A DNA stretch of 64,000 nt, taken from the NCBI GenBank assembly GCA_030426665.1, contig JAUHYD010000011.1, forward strand, positions 122,951-186,950, read 5' to 3'. A model generated the notes under the pieces. The model was not told the DNA's origin. It was given only the letters and a program-made list of their open reading frames with translations, and did no database searches. The position numbers were made by a program, and so were the translations under genes. Of the stretch, positions 47,057-56,391 are shown in pieces. The DNA comes from Bacteroidia bacterium. Lineage in GTDB: Bacteria > Bacteroidota > Bacteroidia > Chitinophagales > Chitinophagaceae. How positions within the stretch are numbered: the stretch's first letter is position 1; each line of letters opens with the position of its first letter.

Positions 47057-47437
47057 CTATTTGTCATATTCATAGGGACCGGCATAGCCATAACTGCAAG
47101 CAATCATTTTGCCATTGGCACCTCTTGTACAGTAAACCCTTTTTTCCTGTTGTTCCGGTTTCAATTCTCTTTTTACCAACGTACCCTCAACCTGAGGTCG
47201 CTGCGCATTTAGTTTATCAGGCTTTTTGCAACATATATAGTAACCATAGTCACCCTTACAAACCGGAAAGTTTTCTGCGAAGTCGGTCTTATAACAACTC
47301 ACTTCCCCATCTTCAGACATTTTGCATACATGATCTTCCTTCACGCCACAGTTTTCACCATAGGCAATTCTTTGCTGAGCTTCCGCATTCGTCCCCGCAA
47401 TTGCAGCGATTACCAATGCCATCATTATCTTTTTCAT
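47057..47437 (-). CDS. Small secreted Cys-rich protein
   Basis: The ATG at 47437 starts a signal peptide (MKKIMMALVIAAIAGTNAEAQ). The longer frame from 47527 lacks support. The ~105-residue mature protein has seven Cys (ENCGVKEDHVCKM, EVSCYKT, FPVCKGDYGYYICCKK, RVYCTRG) and could be disulfide-bonded. No family is recognised. It is convergent with the porin gene. Confidence 0.6.
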   Translation of the reverse strand: MKKIMMALVIAAIAGTNAEAQQRIAYGENCGVKEDHVCKMSEDGEVSCYKTDFAENFPVCKGDYGYYICCKKPDKLNAQRPQVEGTLVKRELKPEQQEKRVYCTRGANGKMIACSYGYAGPYEYDK

Positions 47438-47696
47438 AATAGTTGCATTTAAGGTTAACAATAGAATAATGTCAACTAAATACGCACAACAACCATACCT
47501 GATAGGGTTAATGGAATCACAAATCAAAATAACAACTTAATAACCAATTAAATATAAAACACATAGAAGTGTTAAAACGAAATTCAGGTGACATTATTTC
47601 GGGCATTGCTGCCATCTGACATAAAGACAAGGAGGTCGGGAGAGAAATAATTATACGGCCACACCTTATTGAAGATGAGACATATAGACGGAGACC
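47438..47696. other. Intergenic region before the NHL duplication
   Basis: About 260 bp of AT-rich sequence between the Cys-rich protein and the first dispersed repeat. I see no credible ORF or RNA in it. Confidence 0.4.
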
Positions 47697-47952
47697 TATT
47701 TAATGACTAACGATAGAAGTGATGTTTCCGAGCATATGATGGTGCTTTTTTTTCTTTGCTACTTTCTATTTTGGCGAAGCAAAAAAGAAGGTAGAGTAAC
47801 GTGGGCAAGATAAAAGTGAATGTACATTTGCACTGCGACTTCAAATAGACTTGGAGCAATATCAGGTACAGCACACGAGACTGTAAATGCTTGCGCTATC
47901 GAACTATAGCTTAGCCCCCTCCCCTCCTGCATAGGAGTGACAGATTAGTTGT
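47697..47952. repeat. Non-coding repeat, copy A
   Basis: About 250 bp shared with copies at 49363-49612 and 51021-51441. It starts near ATTTAATGACT, contains a hairpin-capable core (TTTCTTTGCT...AGCAAAAAAGAA around a GGCGA centre, ~47750-47792), then CGTGGGCAAG and TTGCACTGCGACTTCAAATA. It ends near ATAGCTTAGCCCC...GACAGA. It lies at the 3' end of the first NHL gene. Confidence 0.85.
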
Positions 47953-47963
47953 GAGAAGGCCAC

Positions 47964-49298
47964 CTACTGGATCACCAGCTTTTGAGAGAACTGATACTGC
48001 CCTGCGCTTGCGCTGACAATATACACACCGGGTGACCAGTCAGCATCTACAATAGCAGGCTCTTTTGTGGCTATACTATGCCTGTACACTTCCCTGCCAC
48101 TAATATCAGTTATTGTCAACTCAGCATCTTTAGAATCAGGCACACTTACTGTAATAGTACACTGATGAGACGTAGGGTTTGGAAATACAGTCATACCCGT
48201 GGTATCTATACCGAGACTACCAGTAGCGAAAAGATAAGAACTCACAACTCTTACTCTGTTATTCCCTTTGTCTCCTATGTAAATATCCCCGGAAGGACCG
48301 ATGGCAAGACCAGAAGGCAAACGAATATTTGCTGTCAATGGATGTATCCCGTCGCCATTATAGGTACCTGTACCTGTACCAACTATTGTGGTTAAAATAC
48401 CTACCCCTTCCGGATTACTTACTTTTCGTATCCGATTATTACTTACATCTGCTATATACAAATTACCTGAAGTATCTATATCAATCACTGCAGGAGTAAG
48501 CTCTGCTGCTGTTGCAGCCCCTCCATCACCACTGTAGCCAGCAGTCACAATACCAGCTACCGTAGAAATAATACCTGATACATCCATTTTTCGGATGCGG
48601 GTACTATCGGTAAAATACAAATTGCCATACTTGTCGAACTTTAACGTAAGCGGATGATGAACTTTTGTAGTATCTGCCATGCCGCCATCTTCACTGTATC
48701 CCGAAACTCCGATACCAACAACCGTGGAAATGATACCAAAAGTATCTATCTTACGAATACGATAATTGTAGCTGTCTGCAATATAGACATTACCTGTATC
48801 ATCTACAGTTAAGCCATAGGGTAGGTTTAACTCAGCTGCTGTTGCGGGAATCCCGTCTCCATTATAGCCGGCTATGCCGGTACCTGCTATTGTATTGATA
48901 ATACCATCTGTTGTTACTTTGCGAATACGGTTATTTAATGCATCCGCCAGATACAGGTTACCTGCATTATCAATAGCTAAATCGTTAACGCCATTTAACC
49001 GTGCAGCATTGGCATAACTTCCATCTCCGCTATATCCGTAAGAACCAATCCCTGCAACAGTGGTAATAGTACCCCCAAAAGCAGGACTTACTTTCCGCAC
49101 GGTGCTACTTCCCAAATCGCATATATACAAATTACCGCCAGCATCTAACGCCACACCACACGGAGAATATAGTTTTGCATCGGTTGCAGGCACTCCTACT
49201 CCATCGTAACCCTGAATACCATTACCGGCAGCAGTAAGTATAACCTGAGCGTTTGTAAAAAAAGGGAGCAACAGTAAAAAAAAGACAAGGTTTTTCAT
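47964..49298 (-). CDS. NHL-repeat T9SS-secreted protein (copy A)
   Basis: The ATG at 49298 (MKNLVFFLLLLPFFTNAQ) starts a signal peptide. The ~444-aa protein has six NHL propeller blades, each with GNLYIADxxNNRIRKV and a GYSGDG(G)-type loop. The C-terminal ~85 residues (MTVFPNPTSHQCTITVSV to QKLVIQ) are a T9SS sorting domain, so it is displayed or released at the surface. It is nearly identical to copy B over the first ~230 residues and at the end, but diverges between residues ~235 and ~375. The ligand is unknown. Confidence 0.88.
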   Translation of the reverse strand: MKNLVFFLLLLPFFTNAQVILTAAGNGIQGYDGVGVPATDAKLYSPCGVALDAGGNLYICDLGSSTVRKVSPAFGGTITTVAGIGSYGYSGDGSYANAARLNGVNDLAIDNAGNLYLADALNNRIRKVTTDGIINTIAGTGIAGYNGDGIPATAAELNLPYGLTVDDTGNVYIADSYNYRIRKIDTFGIISTVVGIGVSGYSEDGGMADTTKVHHPLTLKFDKYGNLYFTDSTRIRKMDVSGIISTVAGIVTAGYSGDGGAATAAELTPAVIDIDTSGNLYIADVSNNRIRKVSNPEGVGILTTIVGTGTGTYNGDGIHPLTANIRLPSGLAIGPSGDIYIGDKGNNRVRVVSSYLFATGSLGIDTTGMTVFPNPTSHQCTITVSVPDSKDAELTITDISGREVYRHSIATKEPAIVDADWSPGVYIVSASAGQYQFSQKLVIQ

Positions 49299-49362
49299 GA
49301 CGGGGAATGGTTTTGTTGAATACAATTTAGAAAATATTTATGAAACAGAATGGGCTGTCCAT

Positions 49363-49612
49363 ATTTAATGACTGATGATAGAAGTGATGTTTCTGAGCAT
49401 ATGATGGTGCCTTTTTTCTTTGCTTCTTTCTATTTTGGCGAAGCAAAAAAGAAAGTAGCGTAACGTGGGCAAGGTATAAGTGAATGTACGTTTGCACTGC
49501 GACTTCAAATAGACTTGGAGCAATATCAGGTACAGCACACGAGACTGTAATTGCGTGCACTATCAAACTATAGCTTAGCCCCACCCTGCATAAGAGCGAC
49601 AGATGGTAGTGA
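49363..49612. repeat. Non-coding repeat, copy B
   Basis: The second copy of the repeat that starts near ATTTAATGACTGATGATAG, with the same TTTCTTTGCT/AGCAAAAAAGAAAG core (49414-49459). It lies between the two NHL genes, marking the junction of the tandem duplication (unit ~1.66 kb). Confidence 0.85.
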
Positions 49613-49621
49613 GAAGGCCAC

Positions 49622-50956
49622 CTACTGTATCACCAGCTTTTGAGAGAACTGATACTGCCCTGCGCTTGCGCTGACTATATACACACCGGGTGACCAGTCA
49701 GTAACTACTACAACAGGCTTTTTTGTGGCTACACTATGCCGGTACACTTCCCTGCCGCTAATATCAGTTATTGTCAATTCAATGTCTGGAGCATCAGGCA
49801 CACTTACTGTGATAGTACACTGATGAGACGATGGATTTGGAAAGACGGTCATACCCTCCATCTCTCCACCAAGATTGTCAGAAGCGGACAGATAAGAGCT
49901 TACCACTCTTACTCTGTTATTTGCCAAATCTCCAATATAAATATCTCCAGCAGGATTTACGACAACTCCACTTGGCGCATGAATTTTTGCAAATATCGGG
50001 TTTCCTCCATCACCACTATACCCCCCAACTCCTGTTCCGACTATTGTTTTTATGATACTTACCCCTTCGGTATTACTTACTTTTCGAATACGGTGATTAC
50101 TTACATCTGCTATATACAAACTGCCTGAAGTGTCCAAGGCAATAGCGGCAGGAATTAACTCTGCTGCTGTCGCAGCCCCTCCATCACCACTGTAACCAAA
50201 AGTTGCCACACCGGCAACTGTAGATACATTACCCGACACATCCATTTTTCTAACACGGGTACTATCGATAAAATACAGATTACCCAACCTATCGAACGTT
50301 AACGTCATAGGGTGATGAACTTTTGTAGTATCTGCCATGCCGCCGTCTTCGCTATATCCCGAAACTCCGATACCAACAACCGTGGAAATGACACCAAAAG
50401 TATCTATCTTACGAATACGATAATTGTAGCTGTCTGCAATATAGACATTACCTGTATCATCTACAGTTACGCCATAGGGTAGGTTTAACTCAGCTGCTGT
50501 TGCGGGAATCCCATCTCCGTTATAGCCGGCTGTACCGGTACCTGCTATTGTATTGATAATACCGTCTGTTGTTACTTTGCGAATACGGTTATTTAAGGCA
50601 TCGGCCAGATACAAATTACCTGCTTTATCAATAGCTAAATCGTTAACGCCATTTAACCGTGCAGCATTGGCATAACTTCCATCGCCACTATATCCGTAAG
50701 ACCCAATCCCCACAACGGTAGTAATATTACCCCCATAGGCAGGACTTACTTTCCGCACGGTGCTACTTCCCAAATCGCATATATACAAATTACCGGCAGC
50801 ATCTAACGCCACACCACACGGAGAATATAGTTTTGCATCGGTTGCAGGCACTCCTACTCCATCGTAACCCTGAATACCATTACCGGCAGCAGTAAGTATA
50901 ACCTGAGCGTTTGTAAAAAAAGGGAGCAACAGTAAAAAAAAGACAAGGTTTTTCAT
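49622..50956 (-). CDS. NHL-repeat T9SS-secreted protein (copy B)
   Basis: A tandem paralogue of the gene at 47964, with the same start (ATG 50956), signal peptide, six NHL blades and T9SS sorting domain. The first ~230 residues differ from copy A at only about nine positions. Blades 5 and 6 and the linker (FGYSGDGGAATAAELIPAAI, then GGYSGDGGNPIFAKIHAPSG) are clearly diverged, and the sorting domain is again similar. The 5' flank (GACGGGGAATGG, directly upstream of the ATG) is shared between copies. Confidence 0.88.
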   Translation of the reverse strand: MKNLVFFLLLLPFFTNAQVILTAAGNGIQGYDGVGVPATDAKLYSPCGVALDAAGNLYICDLGSSTVRKVSPAYGGNITTVVGIGSYGYSGDGSYANAARLNGVNDLAIDKAGNLYLADALNNRIRKVTTDGIINTIAGTGTAGYNGDGIPATAAELNLPYGVTVDDTGNVYIADSYNYRIRKIDTFGVISTVVGIGVSGYSEDGGMADTTKVHHPMTLTFDRLGNLYFIDSTRVRKMDVSGNVSTVAGVATFGYSGDGGAATAAELIPAAIALDTSGSLYIADVSNHRIRKVSNTEGVSIIKTIVGTGVGGYSGDGGNPIFAKIHAPSGVVVNPAGDIYIGDLANNRVRVVSSYLSASDNLGGEMEGMTVFPNPSSHQCTITVSVPDAPDIELTITDISGREVYRHSVATKKPVVVVTDWSPGVYIVSASAGQYQFSQKLVIQ

Positions 50957-51020
50957 GACGGGGAATGGTTTTGTTGAATACAATTTAGAAAATATTTATG
51001 AAACAGAATGAGCTGTCCAA

Positions 51021-51441
51021 ATTTGATGACTGATGATAGAAGTGATGTTTCTGAGCATATGATGGTGCCTTTTTTATGTCGTAGATGCAAGTACAAACGT
51101 ATAAAGGCGAATCGGAAAAGAACAAAGTAGTTACAACACTTCAATAGCTGCAAGGATAGACAGAAAACCAGCACCATGCCGTCAAATAGAGCTTTAGAAA
51201 ACAACGTAGAGCTATTTTTTTTCGGCGGAGCCTTTGAAAAAATCGCCTTTTTTCTTTGCTACTTTCTATTTTGGCGAAGCAAAAAAGAAAGTGGAGTTAC
51301 GTGGGCAAGATAAAAGTGAATATACATTTGCACTGCGACTTCAAATAGACTCCTTGCAATATCGGGTACAGTAAGTAAAACAGCACATACGTATACTACC
51401 AATTATAGCTTAGCCCCCTGTGTCGGAGTGACAGATGGTGA
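51021..51441. repeat. Non-coding repeat, copy C, with an insertion
   Basis: The third copy starts at ATTTGATGACTGATGATAG and resumes its core at about 51246 (TTTCTTTGCT...AGCAAAAAAGAAAG). It is interrupted by 169 bp absent from copies A and B. After the repeat there is no third NHL gene. Together with copies A and B it suggests unequal exchange between repeats. Confidence 0.8.
51067..51253. mobile_element. 169-bp insertion flanked by a 9-bp direct repeat
   Basis: GCCTTTTTT occurs at 51067-51075 and again at 51245-51253. The 169 bp between them (51076-51244) are missing from repeat copies A and B, which read straight through. It looks like a small insertion with a target duplication, or a deletion in A and B. 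I found no terminal inverted repeats and no coding capacity, so the class is uncertain. Confidence 0.4.
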
Positions 51442-51550
51442 GTAAGTTCCGGATAATAATTGTGTTCCGCGTTTAAGAATAAGAAACAAAAAAACCGTTC
51501 CTTATCTTGTAAGGCATGGCTTCTTTACAATCATATTATGTTACTGCCGT

Positions 51551-51590
51551 TTACTTCAATATCGACACTCGCTGCTGCAACTTATTACCG
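51551..51590. repeat. 40-bp direct repeat, left copy
   Basis: It is identical to 54427-54466, which encodes the last codons of the PNGase F-like gene (KLQQRVSILK then stop, minus strand). Flanking sequence on either side is unrelated. Here it is non-coding. It bounds the multicopper oxidase segment on the left. Confidence 0.95.
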
Positions 51591-51666
51591 AAACGATGTC
51601 GAATTTGCTTTTATAAAATACAGACAAACCAGACAGAATCTATAACTAAAAAATTCTAGACCGCTA

Positions 51667-53940
51667 CTAATAGACTGCAGTCACCCCAAAACCTAACCCC
51701 ATGTCACTATCATAGTGGATACGTAAACCGAAATTTTTATTTATAACATAACTTAATGCACCCATGTACTCCTTATCTGTATTTGCCATGAAAGCCGCCC
51801 GGAGCCGTTTGGTCACAGGGATGTCTTCGCGCATCAGTTGCAGGCGCACCTTTCCGTCGCTAAAAGCCTCAGCCTGAAACACAACTAACATCGGAAGTGT
51901 ATAGTTAAAGCCAACACTTGCTACATGTCTGAAATCTTTGGAATTGCGTTGACCGAATAAATTATCTTCCTGATAGTCTATTCCGTTGTCTCTGTATCTC
52001 CAGTCAAAACCCACAAACGGCATGAACCACTGCATCCTACCTATGTACCGCCCTAAGTGAGTTTCGCTTTCATAGCCATACTTATTTCCATAACCCAATC
52101 GCCATTCGGCACCTAAACTCCATCTGGTATTTTGCAGCATAATGTGTCCATCATTTCCATTAGTAGCAAAATCATTTTTTGCGGCAAAATGCAGCTTATT
52201 GCTTTCTTTCTGGAGTTGACTGTAAGCCCATTTCTTATCAGGTATAAGCGCATTCTTTTCATCGCCAACACTAACAACTCTATTCATGCCACTCATCATG
52301 TGATACAAAATATGGCAATGAAAAAACCAGTCTCCTTCAGCATTTGCGATAAACTCAAGTGTATCGGTTTCCATAGGCATTATATCCAAAACATTCTTAA
52401 GCGGCGCATAGGCTCCTTTACCGTTCAACAGCCTAAAGTCATATCCGTGTAAATGCATTGGATGTCGCATCATAGAGTTATTGTAAAGAACCATGCGAAC
52501 AATCTCTCCTTTCTTAATTAGGATTTTGTCGGCTTCCGAAAGAATCTTGTTATCCATACTCCACACATATCTATTCATGTTTCCTGTCAACTCAAAATGC
52601 AACTCCTTCACCTTTGCTTCAGGCGACAATTCCGTTTTCTCTACCGCTTTCAGCATTGCATAATTTAATGTGACAATTTCAGACAGAGAATTACTTTTGT
52701 ATTTGTCACCACCTGACATGTTACGTTTTACTTTCGTGCTTTGTTTGTTGTGCTTCTTATCGCTGCCTGTTATTTCAGGATACATGACGACATTCATATC
52801 CATTTGGTTCAGACTCATATTCATACCCATATCATCAAGATTTCCATTCATCTTCATCATACCGTTCATCATTTTCATACCCTCAAAATATTTGAGCCTA
52901 GGCAATGCTCCGGCAAATACTTTATTACCACTTCCCAAAAAGAGCGAACCGGAGTTGGTACGATCTTCAGTTGTTGCCATAAATTCATACAAAAAACCAT
53001 CTTCGGGTATTGTAACAACTACATCATAGGTCTCTGACACACCTATTATCAGCCTGTCTACCGCAACAGGCTCCACGTCATTACCATCATTAGCAACCAC
53101 AACGATTTTTCCACCGGAATATCGAAGCCAGAAATAAGAAGACGCACCGCCATTTGACACCCTTAAGCGAACTTTACTACCCGCCTTTAATTTTACACCG
53201 TTTAACTCATTTATCTCAAGCTTGTTAGTGCCATTCACCAAAATCTTATCATAGTAAATATCACTTACATCCATTGCCAACATGCGTTTCCACTCGTTCC
53301 CAAGCTTAGTAGCAAAGTGCCCGGACACTATTGCTTCACCATAACTCTGCACAGCGTTTTTCTTGATGGCTGCCCAATCGTTGGCATTATGTAGCATCCT
53401 GTTGATATTCCCGGGTTTGTAGTTTGTCCATTCACTGAGAATAACCGACAAAGAGGGCAAATCATCTATTCCTTTACGGAAACCGGGAGCGTTTTCCTTT
53501 TTCAATACGGTGAAGCTTCCATACATACCTATCTGCTCCTGCAGTCCTTTATGACTATGATACCAATGCGTGCCATTCTGAATTAAGGGAAAGCGATATA
53601 CATGAGTTGCTCCCGGCGCAATTGGCAATTGTGTAAGGAAGGGCACTCCATCTTCCTTATTAGGCAGATATATACCATGCCAGTGCAATGCTGTACCTTC
53701 TTTCAGTAAATTATGTACATGTATTTCCGCTGTATCTCCTTCGGTAAAAGTAAGTGTCGGCATCGGAATTTGGCCGTTAACTGCAATGGCACTCCGCTCC
53801 TTCCCTGCATAGTTAACAATAGTATCTTTCACATATAAATCGTACCGTACTACTTTTTGTGCATAAACGAATTCACCACCTTTCAACAGTATCATTAGCA
53901 GAAGCAAACATCGAAAAAAAGGACTCTTAACTATAGACAT
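51667..53940 (-). CDS. Multicopper oxidase fused to a CopB-like outer-membrane barrel
   Basis: The 757-aa protein has a signal peptide (cut near FVYAQ) and cupredoxin domains with all copper motifs: HWHGIYLP (~residue 85), HWYHSHKG (~128), HPMHLHGYDF (~493) and HCHILYHMMSGM (~542). A Met-rich stretch (~352-385, GMKMMNGMMKMNGNLDDMG) resembles CopA/CueO copper-binding loops. Residues ~600-757 (WSLGAEWRLGYGNKYGYESETH, then GRMQWFMPFVGFDWRYRDNG, ending GLGFGVTAVY) look like the CopB beta barrel. In Proteobacteria CopA and CopB are separate, whereas here they form one chain. It probably oxidises Cu(I) for copper tolerance. Confidence 0.9.
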   Translation of the reverse strand: MSIVKSPFFRCLLLLMILLKGGEFVYAQKVVRYDLYVKDTIVNYAGKERSAIAVNGQIPMPTLTFTEGDTAEIHVHNLLKEGTALHWHGIYLPNKEDGVPFLTQLPIAPGATHVYRFPLIQNGTHWYHSHKGLQEQIGMYGSFTVLKKENAPGFRKGIDDLPSLSVILSEWTNYKPGNINRMLHNANDWAAIKKNAVQSYGEAIVSGHFATKLGNEWKRMLAMDVSDIYYDKILVNGTNKLEINELNGVKLKAGSKVRLRVSNGGASSYFWLRYSGGKIVVVANDGNDVEPVAVDRLIIGVSETYDVVVTIPEDGFLYEFMATTEDRTNSGSLFLGSGNKVFAGALPRLKYFEGMKMMNGMMKMNGNLDDMGMNMSLNQMDMNVVMYPEITGSDKKHNKQSTKVKRNMSGGDKYKSNSLSEIVTLNYAMLKAVEKTELSPEAKVKELHFELTGNMNRYVWSMDNKILSEADKILIKKGEIVRMVLYNNSMMRHPMHLHGYDFRLLNGKGAYAPLKNVLDIMPMETDTLEFIANAEGDWFFHCHILYHMMSGMNRVVSVGDEKNALIPDKKWAYSQLQKESNKLHFAAKNDFATNGNDGHIMLQNTRWSLGAEWRLGYGNKYGYESETHLGRYIGRMQWFMPFVGFDWRYRDNGIDYQEDNLFGQRNSKDFRHVASVGFNYTLPMLVVFQAEAFSDGKVRLQLMREDIPVTKRLRAAFMANTDKEYMGALSYVINKNFGLRIHYDSDMGLGFGVTAVY

Positions 53941-54369
53941 CGGAACAAATTGATTACAAATAAAACCAGCGACAACTAAAGCCCATACTCAAACGCCGTA
54001 TAGAAACACTTCGAAGTAGTTAAAGAGAAAGACCCTACCCCACCAGACTCCTGATACGTCCACTAACACAAAGAGATTTAATGTTACTTACCACATTTAA
54101 GCCTGCACCTCGCTCAGTAAGTAAACCAAATACAATAAACTACATTATTCGCAGTATAATAATCTGTATAGCTTTTCTACTAGCTGTCAATGCAAAAATA
54201 AATGGGTTGGCCCGATACGCTATTACACGTTCTTTGATAATATTTACATCATTATACACAAACTGGATTTATCAAACAGAATTCAGGCATTTTCGTTCTG
54301 CACATGCTATAGTCACTTTCCAAACAGCCGGCAGGCAAATGATCAGCAATTCACTGTAAGTTAAAAACA
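53941..54369. other. Region between the oxidase and the PNGase F-like gene
   Basis: About 430 bp. A 92-codon plus-strand frame (54081-54359) has one hydrophobic stretch but no homology I recognise and no RBS, so I do not call it. The stretch next to 53940 must hold the oxidase promoter, and no perfect TAnnTTTG was seen. Confidence 0.4.
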
Positions 54370-54406
54370 AAAAAAAGTGCCTCAATAAATCGAGGCACTT
54401 TTTTAA
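54370..54406. terminator. Bidirectional terminator
   Basis: AAAAAGTGCCTC pairs with GAGGCACTTTTT around an 8-nt loop, with A and T tracts on both sides. It lies just downstream of the PNGase F-like gene, which ends at 54427 on the minus strand. Confidence 0.9.
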
Positions 54407-54426
54407 AAAAACAAAGTCGGAAATTC

Positions 54427-54466
54427 TTACTTCAATATCGACACTCGCTGCTGCAACTTATTACCG
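54427..54466. repeat. 40-bp direct repeat, right copy
   Basis: The 3' terminal codons and stop of the PNGase F-like gene. It is identical to 51551-51590. Confidence 0.95.
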
Positions 54467-56391
54467 CTGTTGTCAATAAATACCAGGGTATAAATACCGG
54501 TATTCAGTCCGGTAATATCTATTTCCTGATGTGCTTGATTGCAAGGCATGTTCTTTATCACTCTACCTACCATATCTATCATTTGCAATGTACCGGACAC
54601 CTGCCTAACGCCGGAAATATCAGCATACACAACACCCTGAGCAGGATTTGGATAAACCGCCATTGACAGTGGCGCCAATGTAATATCGCTGACACCGCTA
54701 GGATTATCCACATAAAAATATTGCGTAAAGTTACATCCGAAATCATTAGAATAAGTACCGGAGTAAGTATAGCCATCCATATCAATATTTGCGTTTGAAC
54801 CAACCTTCTTTACAAAGAATGCACCGGCGGTTATACCAATTGAAGGGTTACGGTCATATACCCACCAATGAAGTCCATCACAACTCTCATCAGTAATTTC
54901 CAAGCGGTAGCATCCTGTACCCAGCGTTAAAGTATCAATATATAATGTGCTTATCGTAGCGTCTACCCGACTGGCTACTACATTATTATCCTGATCGTAT
55001 ATGCGCCACTTAGTCTCACTCACCCCACCTGAAGACTGGTTATTGGGCTTGAACATGATACGGAACTGAGGGTCCCACTTTGGAGCAGAGTTGAAAGTAG
55101 AAGTCATAATATTATTAGTGGAATCTCTATCGTCAGAACCGTTAACGCTGGTAATTTTAGCAACAAACGTGTGCTTGTTACCATCACCAGCAATTCCATT
55201 CAACTCCATTAAGGCAGGCAACACAATTTCAGTAGACTTCAATGAACTTAATGAACCGGCCCATGTATACGTCTGCATCGCACCGCCTTGAATTCCATAT
55301 TCAAATGACAACAAGGTAATTGTGTTTTCACCTCTGTTTTTCACGATAATAGATGGGGCATCGCATGTAGGATTTTCCCTGAAGTGATTTTCATTGTCAG
55401 TAGGAGAAACAATATCTACGATTGCCGCATCTTTCAGATTATTAAATCTGCCGTAATAGATTAGATGAGCCTCCGTAATATAACTACCTAATCCGCCACC
55501 CGGACTTGTATACGGATCAAAACGAATCGCTACATCAAACGGATTACCACCTCTTACGCCGGGAAGCGGATGCCAATTTGATTGAACCGATGCACCCGGG
55601 CACCAATTAGCTCTTTCATACAACCATGTTCCGGACTGCGGATATAATTCATTGCTGGGGCAATCATCACGCCAGATAGCCTTAGAACCAACCGTAGTAC
55701 TATTAAGTACTACTCGGTAATTTGTAGACATAAACTCACAGCATCCGTTATTATCACTTCCGTGTCCCGTTACATTGAACTTCATGCTTGCCGATTCCGT
55801 ACCGTCCGGCGCTACTTTAGATACGGTACTCAGGCGCGTATTAATATCAGTAGATCCGCCATAACTGAAACTACCGTGCCACAACCTATCAATGCCAATC
55901 ACGTCTCTTTCGGGAATACCTTCAACAAACGCAAACTTTACATTTCCTGTAAATCCTCCTGAATATCCGGAATAATGAATACGAACCGTGGCTGTGTCCT
56001 GCAACAAGCTTGCATATTCTGTAACATCATATACATAACGATGTTGCCAGGTACCCGGCGTCCTCGGCGCACCTGAGTTTGCATAAGGCGTTATTAATCT
56101 ACCTAACTCAAACATATCGCCACCCGGCACAATCAGAAAGTTCTGCACTGTATAATCCCAGTCCCCACAATAAGTAGGTGTACCGGGGCAAACATACTTG
56201 CCTATCGTTACTACCATATAGATATTACGATACCTTCCGCCCGGAGCGGGGAAAGCAACAGTACTGTCATAGTTTCCATTCCACGAGAGCTCGTCGTTGT
56301 TGGCATAAACCCATGTTGTGTCACCGGCGGCGGCCTGAGCTTCTCCAACCGACAAAAGCAGGACTAAAGCGAATAAAAGAACGTTTTTCAT
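54427..56391 (-). CDS. Peptide-N-glycosidase F-like T9SS-secreted protein
   Basis: The 654-aa protein has a signal peptide (cut near EAQA). Residues ~25-340 match the two jelly-roll domains of PNGase F-type amidases. The N-terminal part shows YCGDWDYTVQNFLIV, with the conserved acidic pair, and ELGRLITPY. The second has NGCCEFMSTNYRV and YERANWCPGASV. A Gly/Ser-rich linker and a CUB-like or Ig-like module follow (~residues 350-560). The last ~75 residues (MAVYPNPAQGVVYADISG to RVSILK) are a T9SS sorting domain. It probably releases N-glycans, but activity depends on residues I cannot verify without alignment. Confidence 0.82.
   Translation of the reverse strand: MKNVLLFALVLLLSVGEAQAAAGDTTWVYANNDELSWNGNYDSTVAFPAPGGRYRNIYMVVTIGKYVCPGTPTYCGDWDYTVQNFLIVPGGDMFELGRLITPYANSGAPRTPGTWQHRYVYDVTEYASLLQDTATVRIHYSGYSGGFTGNVKFAFVEGIPERDVIGIDRLWHGSFSYGGSTDINTRLSTVSKVAPDGTESASMKFNVTGHGSDNNGCCEFMSTNYRVVLNSTTVGSKAIWRDDCPSNELYPQSGTWLYERANWCPGASVQSNWHPLPGVRGGNPFDVAIRFDPYTSPGGGLGSYITEAHLIYYGRFNNLKDAAIVDIVSPTDNENHFRENPTCDAPSIIVKNRGENTITLLSFEYGIQGGAMQTYTWAGSLSSLKSTEIVLPALMELNGIAGDGNKHTFVAKITSVNGSDDRDSTNNIMTSTFNSAPKWDPQFRIMFKPNNQSSGGVSETKWRIYDQDNNVVASRVDATISTLYIDTLTLGTGCYRLEITDESCDGLHWWVYDRNPSIGITAGAFFVKKVGSNANIDMDGYTYSGTYSNDFGCNFTQYFYVDNPSGVSDITLAPLSMAVYPNPAQGVVYADISGVRQVSGTLQMIDMVGRVIKNMPCNQAHQEIDITGLNTGIYTLVFIDNSGNKLQQRVSILK

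Noticed and set aside
46979..47212. Plus-strand frame opposite the Cys-rich secreted protein
   Set aside because: The opposite strand carries a better gene with a signal peptide, so this is its shadow.
50953..51204. Minus-strand frame across the second NHL 5' flank and repeat C
   Set aside because: It spans a repeat junction and the 169-bp insertion and overlaps the NHL start. It has no protein-like composition.
54081..54359. Plus-strand frame of 92 codons
   Set aside because: It has no family resemblance, no clear promoter or RBS, and lies in a gap between genes on the other strand, so it is probably chance.
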